Positions 1 through 6,668 of a stretch of 37,677 bases of DNA are shown one piece after another. The notes below the pieces were generated by a model that was not told the origin of the DNA, did no database searches, and saw only the letters and a program-made list of their open reading frames with translations. Within the stretch, counting starts at the first letter, position 1; every line of letters starts with the position of its first letter. The stretch spans positions 1 to 37,677 of the forward strand of contig SDNO01000004.1 in the NCBI GenBank assembly GCA_004524435.1. The letters run 5' to 3'. The position numbers and the translations under genes were made by a program. Source of the DNA: Candidatus Thorarchaeota archaeon (GTDB lineage: Archaea > Asgardarchaeota > Thorarchaeia > Thorarchaeales > Thorarchaeaceae).

Positions 1-442
1 GTGTCTGGACCTCTGGGTGGCTGATTCTCAGCCATCGGACCGGCAGCCTCTGTCCCGACGGTGGAGAACCATAGTCCATTACGCCTAGAAACAGCCAAGT
101 AGAGTCTTCCTCTGCTCGCATCCATAGCACGTGCCTACTCTCGATAGATGTAACCACGATTGGCTGCTCCTTCCACCCCTCCAGCGCCATCTCGGCCTTT
201 GCCTTGAGTTGCTCTGGGTCAACCACACATGGATGCCACCCCGGACGGAGGGTCTCCGATGACTGTCCAAGAATCAGGGCGGCCACCATACGATGACCTG
301 TCCTCTCTGGGAAGAAGAACCAGAGATCGACCTCGTCGCCAGCATCCGACGATAGGATTAGTCCCTTCTTGGGATGAGATGATGACGACCCAGAGTATGG
401 TCTACGACGTACGTTTCTCACTCTCCAAGTGGGCCAGGGCAT
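1..442 (-). CDS. Unrecognised protein, 3' part cut by the window edge
   Basis: An open frame runs on the minus strand from an ATG at 440-442 to the left edge without a stop, about 147 codons. From about 375 downwards the translation reads like a normal soluble protein: KGLILSSDAGDEVDLWFF, then WHPCVVDPEQLKAKAEMAL, then WLFLGVMDYGSPP. The first 20 or so residues are rich in Arg, Pro, Trp and Ser and look like an out-of-frame reading. The frame next to it, from an ATG near 515 to a stop at 402, looks more protein-like there (CKKTLPDIVLRENALAHLE). The true N-terminus may therefore lie upstream in another frame, joined by one or two frameshifts. I recognise no family and assign no function. The gene lies about 120 bases downstream of tRNA-Ser on the same strand. 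Confidence 0.55.
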   Translation of the reverse strand, partial: MPWPTWRVRNVRRRPYSGSSSSHPKKGLILSSDAGDEVDLWFFFPERTGHRMVAALILGQSSETLRPGWHPCVVDPEQLKAKAEMALEGWKEQPIVVTSIESRHVLWMRAEEDSTWLFLGVMDYGSPPSGQRLPVRWLRISHPEVQT

Positions 443-561
443 TCTCTCTCAAAACAATATCGGGAAGTGTCTTCTTGCATGGACGTTCATGCTTTATGAA
501 CCCCTTCTGTAATTCCATTACTTCGGAGCTGAACGACAGAGAATCGATGAGAAATAGATGG

Positions 562-706
562 CGCTGAGGGAGGGATTCGAACCCTCGCGCGGATAACCGC
601 ACTGACTGACAGCTCGCCTGCCTCACGCATGGGCGAATAGCAGGCCAGCTCCTTGTTGCCCCTTCGACATCTGATGAGGTCGAAGCCCAGGCTAGGAAAC
701 CTCAGC
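562..706 (-). tRNA. tRNA-Ser(GCU), class II, with two apparent introns
   Basis: Read on the minus strand, the acceptor stem GCTGAGG (706-700) pairs with CCTCAGC (569-563). The discriminator is G at 562, and CCA appears to be encoded at 561-559. The T arm is perfect: GAGGG, loop TTCGAAT, CCCTC. A six-pair variable arm with loop TTAT makes it class II. The anticodon stem CTGGC/GTCAG frames the loop CTGCTA with anticodon GCT at 641-639. A 26-base insertion at 637-612 follows position 37, the usual archaeal intron site, with TCGCC/GGCGA stem ends. A second insertion of about 28 bases (roughly 687-660) sits in the D loop as a seven-pair hairpin. Removing both leaves about 91 bases, normal for tRNA-Ser, with a four-pair D stem TCCT/AGGA. 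Serine identity rests on the anticodon, the G discriminator and the class II shape. Confidence 0.85.
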
Positions 707-732
707 TCAAATCTGCTGAGATTGCATTTTTC

Positions 733-740
733 TCTTAAAC
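733..740 (-). promoter_or_regulatory. TATA-like box for tRNA-Ser
   Basis: GTTTAAGA on the minus strand lies about 30 bases before the mature 5' end at 706, the spacing expected of an archaeal TATA box. Confidence 0.5.
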
Positions 741-796
741 GTTTGTGTGTAATGATGCTATTCTCTCAGAACACTTGAAGACAGGGTCATAATGAG

Positions 797-1110
797 GTGC
801 AGCGGCCCACCAGCTTCGACTGTCCATTCCCTGGGGGCAAGCTCGCTGCGCTTCTCAGAGCGGCTACCTCCGGGGCTCCACCACCCATCCTGAGTGCTGT
901 TCCCGCCAGGGCCTGACACGGTTCGGACGTCTAAGCCGATCACAGCAGACCTACGAATGCTGCTTCGGCCGTGACGGACTCCAGAGACCGCCCATCAACG
1001 TCACGCAACGAAAACCACCAGAGTCTGGGTTCAGCCTCTGCGGTGTTACTGGTGCCATTATTGCCATATGGTTTCAGCCGCGGCAAACGGCCCACCCTGC
1101 CCGCTGCAAT
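797..1110 (-). ncRNA. Probable signal recognition particle 7S RNA
   Basis: This GC-rich stretch has no convincing reading frame. Its two ends pair: TGCAGCGG at 1108-1101 with CCGCTGCA at 805-798, enclosing about 310 bases, the size of archaeal SRP RNA with helix 1. Towards the 3' half the minus strand reads CCGAACC, GTGTCAGGCCC, a loop TGGC, then GGGAACAGCAC, matching the order of helix 8 in archaeal SRP RNA (CCGAACC, GTCAGGCCC, GGAA, GGGAGCAGC). Just before it GCCGA and AGCAG pair with CTGCT and TCGGC, as expected of helix 6. The 5' part carries GTAAC and AGGCTGA, like the Alu domain. Two deviations stand out: the apical loop is TGGC rather than GGAA, and the conserved AGCAG reads AACAG. A TATA-like box lies at the right distance. 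The alternative is another structured RNA; RNase P RNA motifs were not seen. Confidence 0.72.
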
Positions 1111-1130
1111 TGCTAGACTTGCTAGTTTCG

Positions 1131-1139
1131 CCTAAAAGG
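1131..1139 (-). promoter_or_regulatory. TATA-like box for the SRP RNA candidate
   Basis: CCTTTTAGG on the minus strand is centred about 26 bases upstream of the first paired base of the RNA (1108), as expected for an archaeal promoter. Confidence 0.5.
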
Positions 1140-1180
1140 ATTCCGTCGTATGACATTTCTCCGGGCTATCAAGAAAAGGA

Positions 1181-2977
1181 CTAGACGAAAGCGCCCCGGG
1201 CACGCTTTATCTGGGTAATCTCTTCCAGAACCTCAAGCTCAGGCTGTGTCAGGTCCTCTTTGAACTTCTTTCGGATTGCCAGAATGTGTTTGTCTGGCAC
1301 GTCGACGTAGAGTGTTTCATTCCTCTTCACCTGTCGCCCTATTGTCGGACCGCGAATCGAAACCGCCACCTCCATGCCGTCAGTCGCCTCGTCAATGGTC
1401 ACACTACGATCTTGAATCTGTTGCACTTGCCCCACGCGTCTTCCCTCTTCGTTAATGAGGCCAACCTTCGGTCGAAGTACTCCATGGACACGTACTCCCA
1501 CAATGGCTGGACCGCTCTGTCTGAACACATAGTCTGGAATGAGTTCTATTTTGGCAGGGCGGACGATACTGCTCAATGACTCAGCCTTTGCTTGTTCTTT
1601 CTTGACAACAAGCCATGCATTGTACTCATCATATAGCCGATAGATGACATCGCTCAAGAAAATCTCGACCCCATATTCTGCAGCGAGCTCTTCCATCTCC
1701 GGCGAAATCTTGACATTGAATCCAAGGACCACTGCATTGAGCGGATCAGTGTCCCCTGCAGCTGCAGCTTCAACAATGTCACGTTTTACAATAGGACCCA
1801 CGTCCGCAATTCGGACCGGTACTTTTCTCTCTTGGAGAAATTGAGCCACAGCCTCTAAGGAACCAAGCGTATCGGTCTTGAGAACGATTCCAGAAGAGTC
1901 CTTTTCGATGCGAATCGATGCAACTTCCTTCCGTACTCTCTCCACAATTTCGTCCAGATTCTCCGGGTCTTCCACGGCATAGACAGGAGCTCCTGCAACA
2001 GCTTTCTCGATATCTGGAGAAACAATCTTGACACCTGCTGCCGCATGAACCTCATCTACAGGAACAAACCTCTCTCGAGGATCGCGAATCTCATCCAGTT
2101 CTCTTGGCTGAAGAAGTGCCCGTATCTTGGCCACAATCACCCCTTCTAGGCCACCCACTACCACCGTATCGGTCTTCTTCAGTGTACCATCATAGATGAT
2201 TGTATCCAGAGTAACGCCCAGTCCCGTCTCTTCACGTACTTCAAGGATTGCCCCCCTTGCAGGCCCCTCCGTATATGTTAGACGCTCTTTGAGGTACTGC
2301 TGCGTTAGACCAGATAGAACCACCAGTAGCTCTGGAATCCCCACTCCAGTCTTGGCGCTTGTCGGGACAATTGCCACAGTCTTCTTGAAGTTCTTCACAC
2401 GGTCAAACCGTTCCGAGAGGATATCGTTTGCGGACAATGCGCCAACTATCTCGTAGAGTCTCCTATCAATCTCCATCTGTACAGCTTTGGGCTGCGCCTT
2501 AATCGACGGAATCAGATTCATGCCCGGTCTAGACTGCCAACCAGGCATCTTATCGAGTTTGTTCGCAGCTATGACAAACGGGGTCTTGCCCGACCGAAGA
2601 ATCTTCAGCGATTCATAGGTCTGAGTAAGTGGCCCCTCGGTAATGTCAACTACAAGGACTGCAATGTCCGCAATCGATCCTCCACGGCGGCGCAGATTGA
2701 GATAGGCTTCATGACCGGGGGTATCAATGAAGAGAAGTCCATCTATATTCAGCTCTTCTGTCACAGTCTTTAACAATTCCCCGCACACTGATTCAATTGT
2801 TGCAGTTGGAAAGAACGAGGCTCCAATGTGTTGAGTAATTCCGGCTGCCTCTCTACTTTGAACGGCTGTTCCTCTCATCTTGTCCAGTAGTGATGTCTTG
2901 CCGTGATCTATGTGCCCCAAGACGGTGACAATTGGGGAACGTAGCTTTCTCTTTTTTCCTGAATCAGACTGTGACAT
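1181..2977 (-). CDS. infB: Translation initiation factor aIF5B (IF-2 type GTPase)
   Basis: This is the ribosome-dependent GTPase that promotes subunit joining and initiator tRNA placement in the cytoplasm. The G domain is at the N-terminus: the P-loop GHIDHGKTSLL, switch region with GITQHIGA, DTPGHE, the NKLD base-recognition motif and a final SAKTG. Then come the beta-barrel domain II, the long linker helix and the C-terminal barrel, ending in the lysine-rich helix region LAIRKKFKEDL. The length of 598 residues matches archaeal and eukaryotic 5B proteins, which lack the bacterial N-terminal extension. The ATG at 2977-2975 is preferred because GGTG lies six bases before it. A GTG nine bases further upstream (2986) is also in frame. 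No intein is present. Its usual partner ndk diverges from it here. Confidence 0.95.
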   Translation of the reverse strand: MSQSDSGKKRKLRSPIVTVLGHIDHGKTSLLDKMRGTAVQSREAAGITQHIGASFFPTATIESVCGELLKTVTEELNIDGLLFIDTPGHEAYLNLRRRGGSIADIAVLVVDITEGPLTQTYESLKILRSGKTPFVIAANKLDKMPGWQSRPGMNLIPSIKAQPKAVQMEIDRRLYEIVGALSANDILSERFDRVKNFKKTVAIVPTSAKTGVGIPELLVVLSGLTQQYLKERLTYTEGPARGAILEVREETGLGVTLDTIIYDGTLKKTDTVVVGGLEGVIVAKIRALLQPRELDEIRDPRERFVPVDEVHAAAGVKIVSPDIEKAVAGAPVYAVEDPENLDEIVERVRKEVASIRIEKDSSGIVLKTDTLGSLEAVAQFLQERKVPVRIADVGPIVKRDIVEAAAAGDTDPLNAVVLGFNVKISPEMEELAAEYGVEIFLSDVIYRLYDEYNAWLVVKKEQAKAESLSSIVRPAKIELIPDYVFRQSGPAIVGVRVHGVLRPKVGLINEEGRRVGQVQQIQDRSVTIDEATDGMEVAVSIRGPTIGRQVKRNETLYVDVPDKHILAIRKKFKEDLTQPELEVLEEITQIKRARGAFV

Positions 2978-3022
2978 AGTCAGCACCCAACGAGAAGATT
3001 ACTTGCGGGCACCAATCGCACA

Positions 3023-3030
3023 CTTATGAG
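3023..3030 (-). promoter_or_regulatory. TATA-like box for infB
   Basis: CTCATAAG on the minus strand lies about 50 bases upstream of the infB ATG, which predicts a leader of roughly 20 bases. Confidence 0.4.
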
Positions 3031-3082
3031 ACTGTCGTTTGTTTCACAACGGGTTTCCGCACAGGACAGTGACGTCACAAGG

Positions 3083-3090
3083 CTAAAATA
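3083..3090 (+). promoter_or_regulatory. TATA-like box for ndk
   Basis: CTAAAATA lies about 75 bases before the ndk ATG. Between them CGATC-TTCT-GATCG at about 3122-3135 can form a small hairpin just before the ribosome binding site GGTGAT. Confidence 0.35.
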
Positions 3091-3161
3091 GAATCCTCAG
3101 TCTGCCGCCCTAGTCAATATTCGATCTTCTGATCGGTGGCAGATTAGTTTCGGTGATACCA

Positions 3162-3827
3162 ATGGAACAATCACTTGTTATAGTCAAGCCTGACGGAACT
3201 CTACGGAGAAGAGTTGGTGCTCTCGTAATCAAGATTCTCCTAGACAAGGGATACAAGATTCGTGCTTTCAAGGAGATGAAGGTGCCTAGATCCTTGGCAG
3301 AGAAACACTACGATATACACAAGGAGCGGCCCTTCTTTCCCTGGTTGGTCCAGTTCATTACCTCCGGCAGAGTGCTAGTCATGGTCTTTGAAGGTGAAGA
3401 CGTGATCCAAGGAATTCGCGATGCTCTTGGTGCAACTTTCGTTGAGAAAGCATCGCCGGACTCATTGAGGGGCAAATACGGTCTGATTGCTGGTGTCAAT
3501 ATTGCTCATGCATCCGACTCTCCTGATACTGCCAAGAATGAGATTCAGTTGTGGACAGAACATGGTGGCCTAGAGTTCTCTGAGGATGCAGAGGAACGAG
3601 CACGCGAGTATGTTCAGAAATACGCGGACTCCGATGCTGACTATACCGAAGAGCTTCGCAGCGTCATACATGAGGCCATCAGCAAAGAGAAAACAGGGCA
3701 TGAAGTAGTCGAATCCCTCAAGCGTCTTCTCAGCAAGGATGCAGAAGGTATCGAAGAACAAGAGATTGAAGCCCTTGCTTCAGCAATCCATGCAACTATT
3801 GAAGAACAGGTTGAAAAAGCAAAGTAG
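3162..3827 (+). CDS. ndk: Nucleoside diphosphate kinase with a C-terminal extension
   Basis: The enzyme transfers the gamma phosphate from ATP to other NDPs through a phosphohistidine. The first 150 residues are a standard NDK domain: VKPDG near the N-terminus, RPFFPWLVQFITSG, RGKYG, and the catalytic histidine at residue 116 in NIAHASD followed by SPDTAKNEI. A further 70 or so residues, mostly charged and helical (EEQEIEALASAIHATIEE), extend beyond the usual end and match no domain I know. The ATG at 3162 is chosen over the in-frame GTG at 3153 because that GTG is part of the ribosome binding site GGTGAT. In many archaea ndk lies in line with L24e and infB; here it is on the opposite strand and converges with L24e. 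Confidence 0.93.
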   Translation: MEQSLVIVKPDGTLRRRVGALVIKILLDKGYKIRAFKEMKVPRSLAEKHYDIHKERPFFPWLVQFITSGRVLVMVFEGEDVIQGIRDALGATFVEKASPDSLRGKYGLIAGVNIAHASDSPDTAKNEIQLWTEHGGLEFSEDAEERAREYVQKYADSDADYTEELRSVIHEAISKEKTGHEVVESLKRLLSKDAEGIEEQEIEALASAIHATIEEQVEKAK

Positions 3828-3866
3828 AAAGAGTTGGTGCCAAGAGGCGCCCCCTCTTCCCTCAAT

Positions 3867-4064
3867 CTACTTCTCTTTCCCGCCTTTTTCATAGGCAGTA
3901 GTCCACTTCGTCTCTCTTGGTTTGAAACCCTGTTCGAACCCTTTCACCTTGCACTTCTTTGAACAGAACCAGTGAATGGACCCATCCTTTGTTCTCACAA
4001 ATGCCATCCCTGTCCCTGGCTCGATGTCCTTACCACAGAATTCGCAGCGCTGTGTCCCTACCAA
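3867..4064 (-). CDS. rpl24e: Ribosomal protein L24e
   Basis: A small zinc-ribbon protein of the large ribosomal subunit. The 65-residue product has the L24e pattern: RCEFCGKDIEPGTG at the start, VRTKDGSIHWFCS, then KKC, giving the four cysteines that bind zinc, and a basic C-terminus. It begins at TTG (4064-4062), supported by GAGGAGG nine bases upstream inside the end of the S28e gene. It sits two bases after S28e and is third in the L7Ae-S28e-L24e operon, so translation is probably coupled. Confidence 0.93.
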   Translation of the reverse strand: MVGTQRCEFCGKDIEPGTGMAFVRTKDGSIHWFCSKKCKVKGFEQGFKPRETKWTTAYEKGGKEK

Positions 4065-4066
4065 TC

Positions 4067-4288
4067 TTAGCGCCTCCTCATCTTCCGGGCTTCGCGCTCG
4101 GTTTCTCGAAGAATCAGGATGTCCCCCATTCTTATTGGGCCCTTGACATTTCTCGTCAAAACACGTCCCTTGTCTCTTCCTTCGAGTACCTTTACCCGAA
4201 CTTGGGTAATCTCACCAGTGACACCGGTGCGACCGAGCAACTGAATTACCTCAGCAGGGATAGAGGGCTCTTTTTCATCACTACTCAT
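4067..4288 (-). CDS. rps28e: Ribosomal protein S28e
   Basis: A small-subunit ribosomal protein with an OB-like fold. The 73-residue product carries the family core [37 protein letters not shown] and the basic C-terminal tail [14 protein letters not shown]. Length and order are typical. It starts 21 bases after the L7Ae stop and is followed after two bases by L24e. This order is widely conserved in archaea. Confidence 0.95.
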   Translation of the reverse strand: MSSDEKEPSIPAEVIQLLGRTGVTGEITQVRVKVLEGRDKGRVLTRNVKGPIRMGDILILRETEREARKMRRR

Positions 4289-4309
4289 TGAGAATCATCA
4301 CCTGATGTT

Positions 4310-4681
4310 TTACTTCCGAATTCCGGCAATCTTCTCAACGACATCAGCAACAAGGTCCTTCGCCTTGCCTTCGACCACAATTGCCGCAGCAGCGGTAGGT
4401 CGATCAATCCCTGCAGCTTCGCCTAGCTTGTTCTTGTTGTTGACAAAGATGTACGGGGCCTTCTTGTCATCACAAAGCCCGGGTAAGAACATGATGATCT
4501 CTGGTGGATCAACATCCTCGGCAATCAATACAAGTTGAGCATTTCCGCGCTCAACTGCTTTTGTCGCTTCATTGATTCCCTTCTTTATTCTGCCCGTGTC
4601 ACGGGCTGTTTCTAGGGAATCTAGAGCTTTCTTCTGGAGCTCTTCAGTTGGCTCCCATTCTACAAAACTTGGTTTTGGCAT
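4310..4681 (-). CDS. rpl7ae: Ribosomal protein L7Ae
   Basis: L7Ae binds kink-turns in 23S rRNA and, in archaea, in box C/D and H/ACA guide RNAs and RNase P. The 123-residue product has the family motifs KGINEATKAVERGNAQLVLIA without gaps, then EDVDPPEI, the LPGLCDDKKAPYIFV segment and the LGEAAGIDRPTAAAAI core that contacts RNA. The ATG at 4681 is clear. It is the first gene of the minus-strand L7Ae-S28e-L24e set. Confidence 0.96.
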   Translation of the reverse strand: MPKPSFVEWEPTEELQKKALDSLETARDTGRIKKGINEATKAVERGNAQLVLIAEDVDPPEIIMFLPGLCDDKKAPYIFVNNKNKLGEAAGIDRPTAAAAIVVEGKAKDLVADVVEKIAGIRK

Positions 4682-4774
4682 CTATTATCTACCTCTGTTC
4701 TCACTTCATTGGTATTAAGCGTGAAAAGTACACGACATGAGGGTCATGTGCTCTCGGGGTCGAAGTCTAGTCGT

Positions 4775-4784
4775 CTTTTAAAAC
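4775..4784 (-). promoter_or_regulatory. TATA-like box upstream of L7Ae
   Basis: GTTTTAAAAG on the minus strand is the strongest AT box in the gap between egsA and L7Ae. It would give a leader of about 70 bases. A weaker box, TTAATA near 4715, would give a shorter one. Confidence 0.35.
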
Positions 4785-4794
4785 TGTCGAAGTG

Positions 4795-5817
4795 TTACTC
4801 ACATTCGTACAATTGATCAATCACTTTGGACAGGGCCCTCGTTTCTACGTTCTCCAGAACCGAATAGCGCCCACGTTCTTTCATGATTTTAATGGCATGA
4901 CCAATATAGTCCAGATAATCGTCTCTGCTAATACTCATATCTTCACACTTTGAAGGAAGGCCTCTTCTCACCATGATATTACTGATGTATTCCTGCTCAT
5001 ATATCGCATATCCCCTCCTCTCCAAGAAATGCAGACACAAGGGCGTGGCAAAGATGACCTGCAACCCGTGCAGACTGCGCTGATCAATATCCATGGCATG
5101 CGAAATTGCATGCTCGGACCCGGAACATGGTCTTGAGCTGCCATGCATACACATAGCAGTGCCTGCATCAATCTCTGCGTGAACAAGTGTCTTCAGGTCG
5201 TCCTTCTTCAACACATTTTCTAGAGCTCTTTGAACCAAATCGAATGCATCCCTATCAATACGCTCTCCGGTCTTTTCATGCGCGAGTTTCCATTCACTGA
5301 GACTGGATGCTTTGCACAGTATATCTCCCATTCCTGCACGGCGTAGCTGTTCTGGTGCTTTTGCCATGATAGTCAGATCTGCAACAATGGCGATGGGCAA
5401 CCTGCACTTCTTCGAATATCTGTAACCGTCTTGGCTCACCGATGCTACCTCGCTTGCTATTCCGTCATGCGAGGCTGCCGTGGGAATTGAAATCCAGTCT
5501 AGATCTGCTTGAGCTGCAAGTATTTTGGCTGCATCCAGACTTCTGCCTCCTCCAAAACCCAAAATCACACTCTCCTTAGAGAGGGGCTCATTCCAGCCGC
5601 TTCTGGCGTCTTCTGCCAATATCCATCTTGGCTCTCTCTCAAGAATATCCTTGAGTTGCGTACTGTAGTGCCCAATTATCGTTTCATCTGAAATACAGAT
5701 GACTTCTTCGTACCCCTGGAGAAGATCTCCGAGCTTCTGGAGTGCATCCTCCTCAACAATTATTGTATTGGGGCACACCTGAGACATCCAATCAGCTCGC
5801 TTCAAGGCACTTCTCAC
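4795..5817 (-). CDS. egsA: sn-glycerol-1-phosphate dehydrogenase
   Basis: This enzyme reduces dihydroxyacetone phosphate to sn-glycerol-1-phosphate with NAD(P)H, fixing the archaeal stereochemistry of membrane lipids. Family motifs are clear: the nucleotide-binding GGGRSLDAAK (residues 89-98), PTAASHDGIASE (112-123), GMGDILCK with the zinc ligand D165, and SGSEHAISHAMD with H236, followed by H250 in SLHG. The length of 340 residues is normal. The listed start is a GTG at 5817. Other candidates are an in-frame TTG at 5805, eight bases after GGTGA, and an ATG at 5787 that leaves the whole fold. A second archaeal lipid gene, carS, lies at 29821-30381. Confidence 0.95.
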   Translation of the reverse strand: MRSALKRADWMSQVCPNTIIVEEDALQKLGDLLQGYEEVICISDETIIGHYSTQLKDILEREPRWILAEDARSGWNEPLSKESVILGFGGGRSLDAAKILAAQADLDWISIPTAASHDGIASEVASVSQDGYRYSKKCRLPIAIVADLTIMAKAPEQLRRAGMGDILCKASSLSEWKLAHEKTGERIDRDAFDLVQRALENVLKKDDLKTLVHAEIDAGTAMCMHGSSRPCSGSEHAISHAMDIDQRSLHGLQVIFATPLCLHFLERRGYAIYEQEYISNIMVRRGLPSKCEDMSISRDDYLDYIGHAIKIMKERGRYSVLENVETRALSKVIDQLYECE

Positions 5818-5894
5818 CCATTGTTAAGAGCTTCTATCTGACTCGAATTATGGTTTCAATCTCATTGTGACATTCTATTTGTTTCAAGTGCCCG

Positions 5895-5934
5895 GGTCTA
5901 ACCTAGACCGTAGGGAGTGTTATCTTGGTAACAC
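5895..5934. other. Two adjacent small inverted repeats before the GTPase gene
   Basis: GGTCTA-acc-TAGACC (5895-5909) is followed by GTGTTA-tcttgg-TAACAC (5917-5934), both perfect six-base stems. They lie between egsA and the Arf-like GTPase, 60 to 100 bases before the GTPase start, so they would be in its leader. They could be an operator, an RNA structure, or chance. Confidence 0.4.
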
Positions 5935-5992
5935 GACACCTGATATGTTCTGCTTCCCCCGACATTGTGACGACCACCTGGAGTCTACAGGA

Positions 5993-6490
5993 ATGACCCA
6001 ATATGTCAAGGTTGCCCTCATGGGATCAGGATACGCTGGGAAGTCCACTTTGATTAAGCTGTTGACCGATAGCACATCTAAACTGGAATGCAACTACCGG
6101 CCAACGGTCGGAATGGACTGTGGGACAATTACCCTTGACGAAGATACAAAGATCTCTCTGGTTGAAATGGGCGGTCAATCGCATTTTGAGTTCATGTGGC
6201 CTGATATGTTGCAGGGGAGTCGTATGGTCGTTGTGGTGACAGAGAGTACTCCAAAGGCAGTTCTGAAGACGCGCCAACTGCTGGAGAAACACAGACATCG
6301 ACTTGATGGCGCTCAAGTCATTGCCATTGCGAACAAACAGGATCTCCCTGGTTCGATGAAGCCCGCCTCGGTTCAGGATCTCCTCGGGATTCCCACCTAT
6401 GGGATGGTAGCTATTGATCCCAAGCAGCGCCTGAAAGGATACAAACTCATTGTCGATGGCCTGAGGGATATGGTTCAAGTGGCTGCCTGA
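5993..6490 (+). CDS. Arf-like small GTPase
   Basis: A compact single-domain GTPase of 165 residues from the ATG at 5993. The P-loop GSGYAGKST is at residues 11-19, switch I with Thr38 in YRPTVGMDCG, switch II EMGGQ at 58-62, and NKQD at 114-117. The GGQ of switch II and the overall length resemble the Arf/Arl/SRbeta branch rather than Ras. The Asp of DxxG is replaced by Glu58, and the usual SAK loop is VAIDP. There is no obvious N-terminal amphipathic helix or lipidation site. Small GTPases of this kind are abundant in Asgard archaea and scarcer in other archaea. The upstream codons 5867-5992 stay open but look non-coding and lie among inverted repeats. Its cellular partner cannot be told from the sequence. 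Confidence 0.85.
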   Translation: MTQYVKVALMGSGYAGKSTLIKLLTDSTSKLECNYRPTVGMDCGTITLDEDTKISLVEMGGQSHFEFMWPDMLQGSRMVVVVTESTPKAVLKTRQLLEKHRHRLDGAQVIAIANKQDLPGSMKPASVQDLLGIPTYGMVAIDPKQRLKGYKLIVDGLRDMVQVAA

Positions 6491-6531
6491 ATGGCGCACG
6501 GCAATCATCCCTCTTTCGCTTTAGGACAATG

Positions 6532-6539
6532 CTTTTATG
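6532..6539 (+). promoter_or_regulatory. TATA-like box of the rpoD operon
   Basis: CTTTTATG lies about 130 bases before the rpoD ATG, implying a leader of about 105 bases that holds the hairpin listed separately. Confidence 0.45.
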
Positions 6540-6572
6540 CCTTGTAAATCGAAGCAGCTTAGCCCAGGACAC

Positions 6573-6611
6573 GGGCGAGTGAGCTAACCTTCAACACGGT
6601 TGTTAGCGAGT
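6573..6611 (+). promoter_or_regulatory. Structured leader before rpoD
   Basis: Within the long leader, GCTAAC at about 6583-6588 pairs with GTTAGC at 6602-6607, and flanking GAG and ACGG/CCGT segments could extend the stem. It lies at the head of a ribosomal protein operon, where such structures often serve feedback control. Which protein would bind, if any, is unknown. Confidence 0.3.
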
Positions 6612-6668
6612 CCGTCCGGGAATAGTGTCTTTTGGGTAACCAAAATACCTCTGAGGTCAGGTGACAGA

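Noticed and set aside
402-626. Minus-strand frame of 74 codons
   Set aside because: Its first part runs through the tRNA-Ser gene. The later part may belong to the partial left-edge gene in another frame, and I record it there.
758-943. Minus-strand frame of 61 codons
   Set aside because: It lies wholly inside the SRP RNA candidate, has an unlikely composition, and its start would interrupt helix 8.
797-1110. RNase P RNA
   Set aside because: The universally conserved RNase P segments were not found, whereas the SRP helix 6 and 8 order was.
5867-5992. 42-residue N-terminal extension of the GTPase
   Set aside because: It spans two inverted repeats, has a non-protein-like composition, and the inner ATG places the P-loop where the family has it.
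6026-6508. Minus-strand frame of 160 codons opposite the GTPase
   Set aside because: The GTPase motifs on the plus strand are unambiguous; this is a mirror frame.
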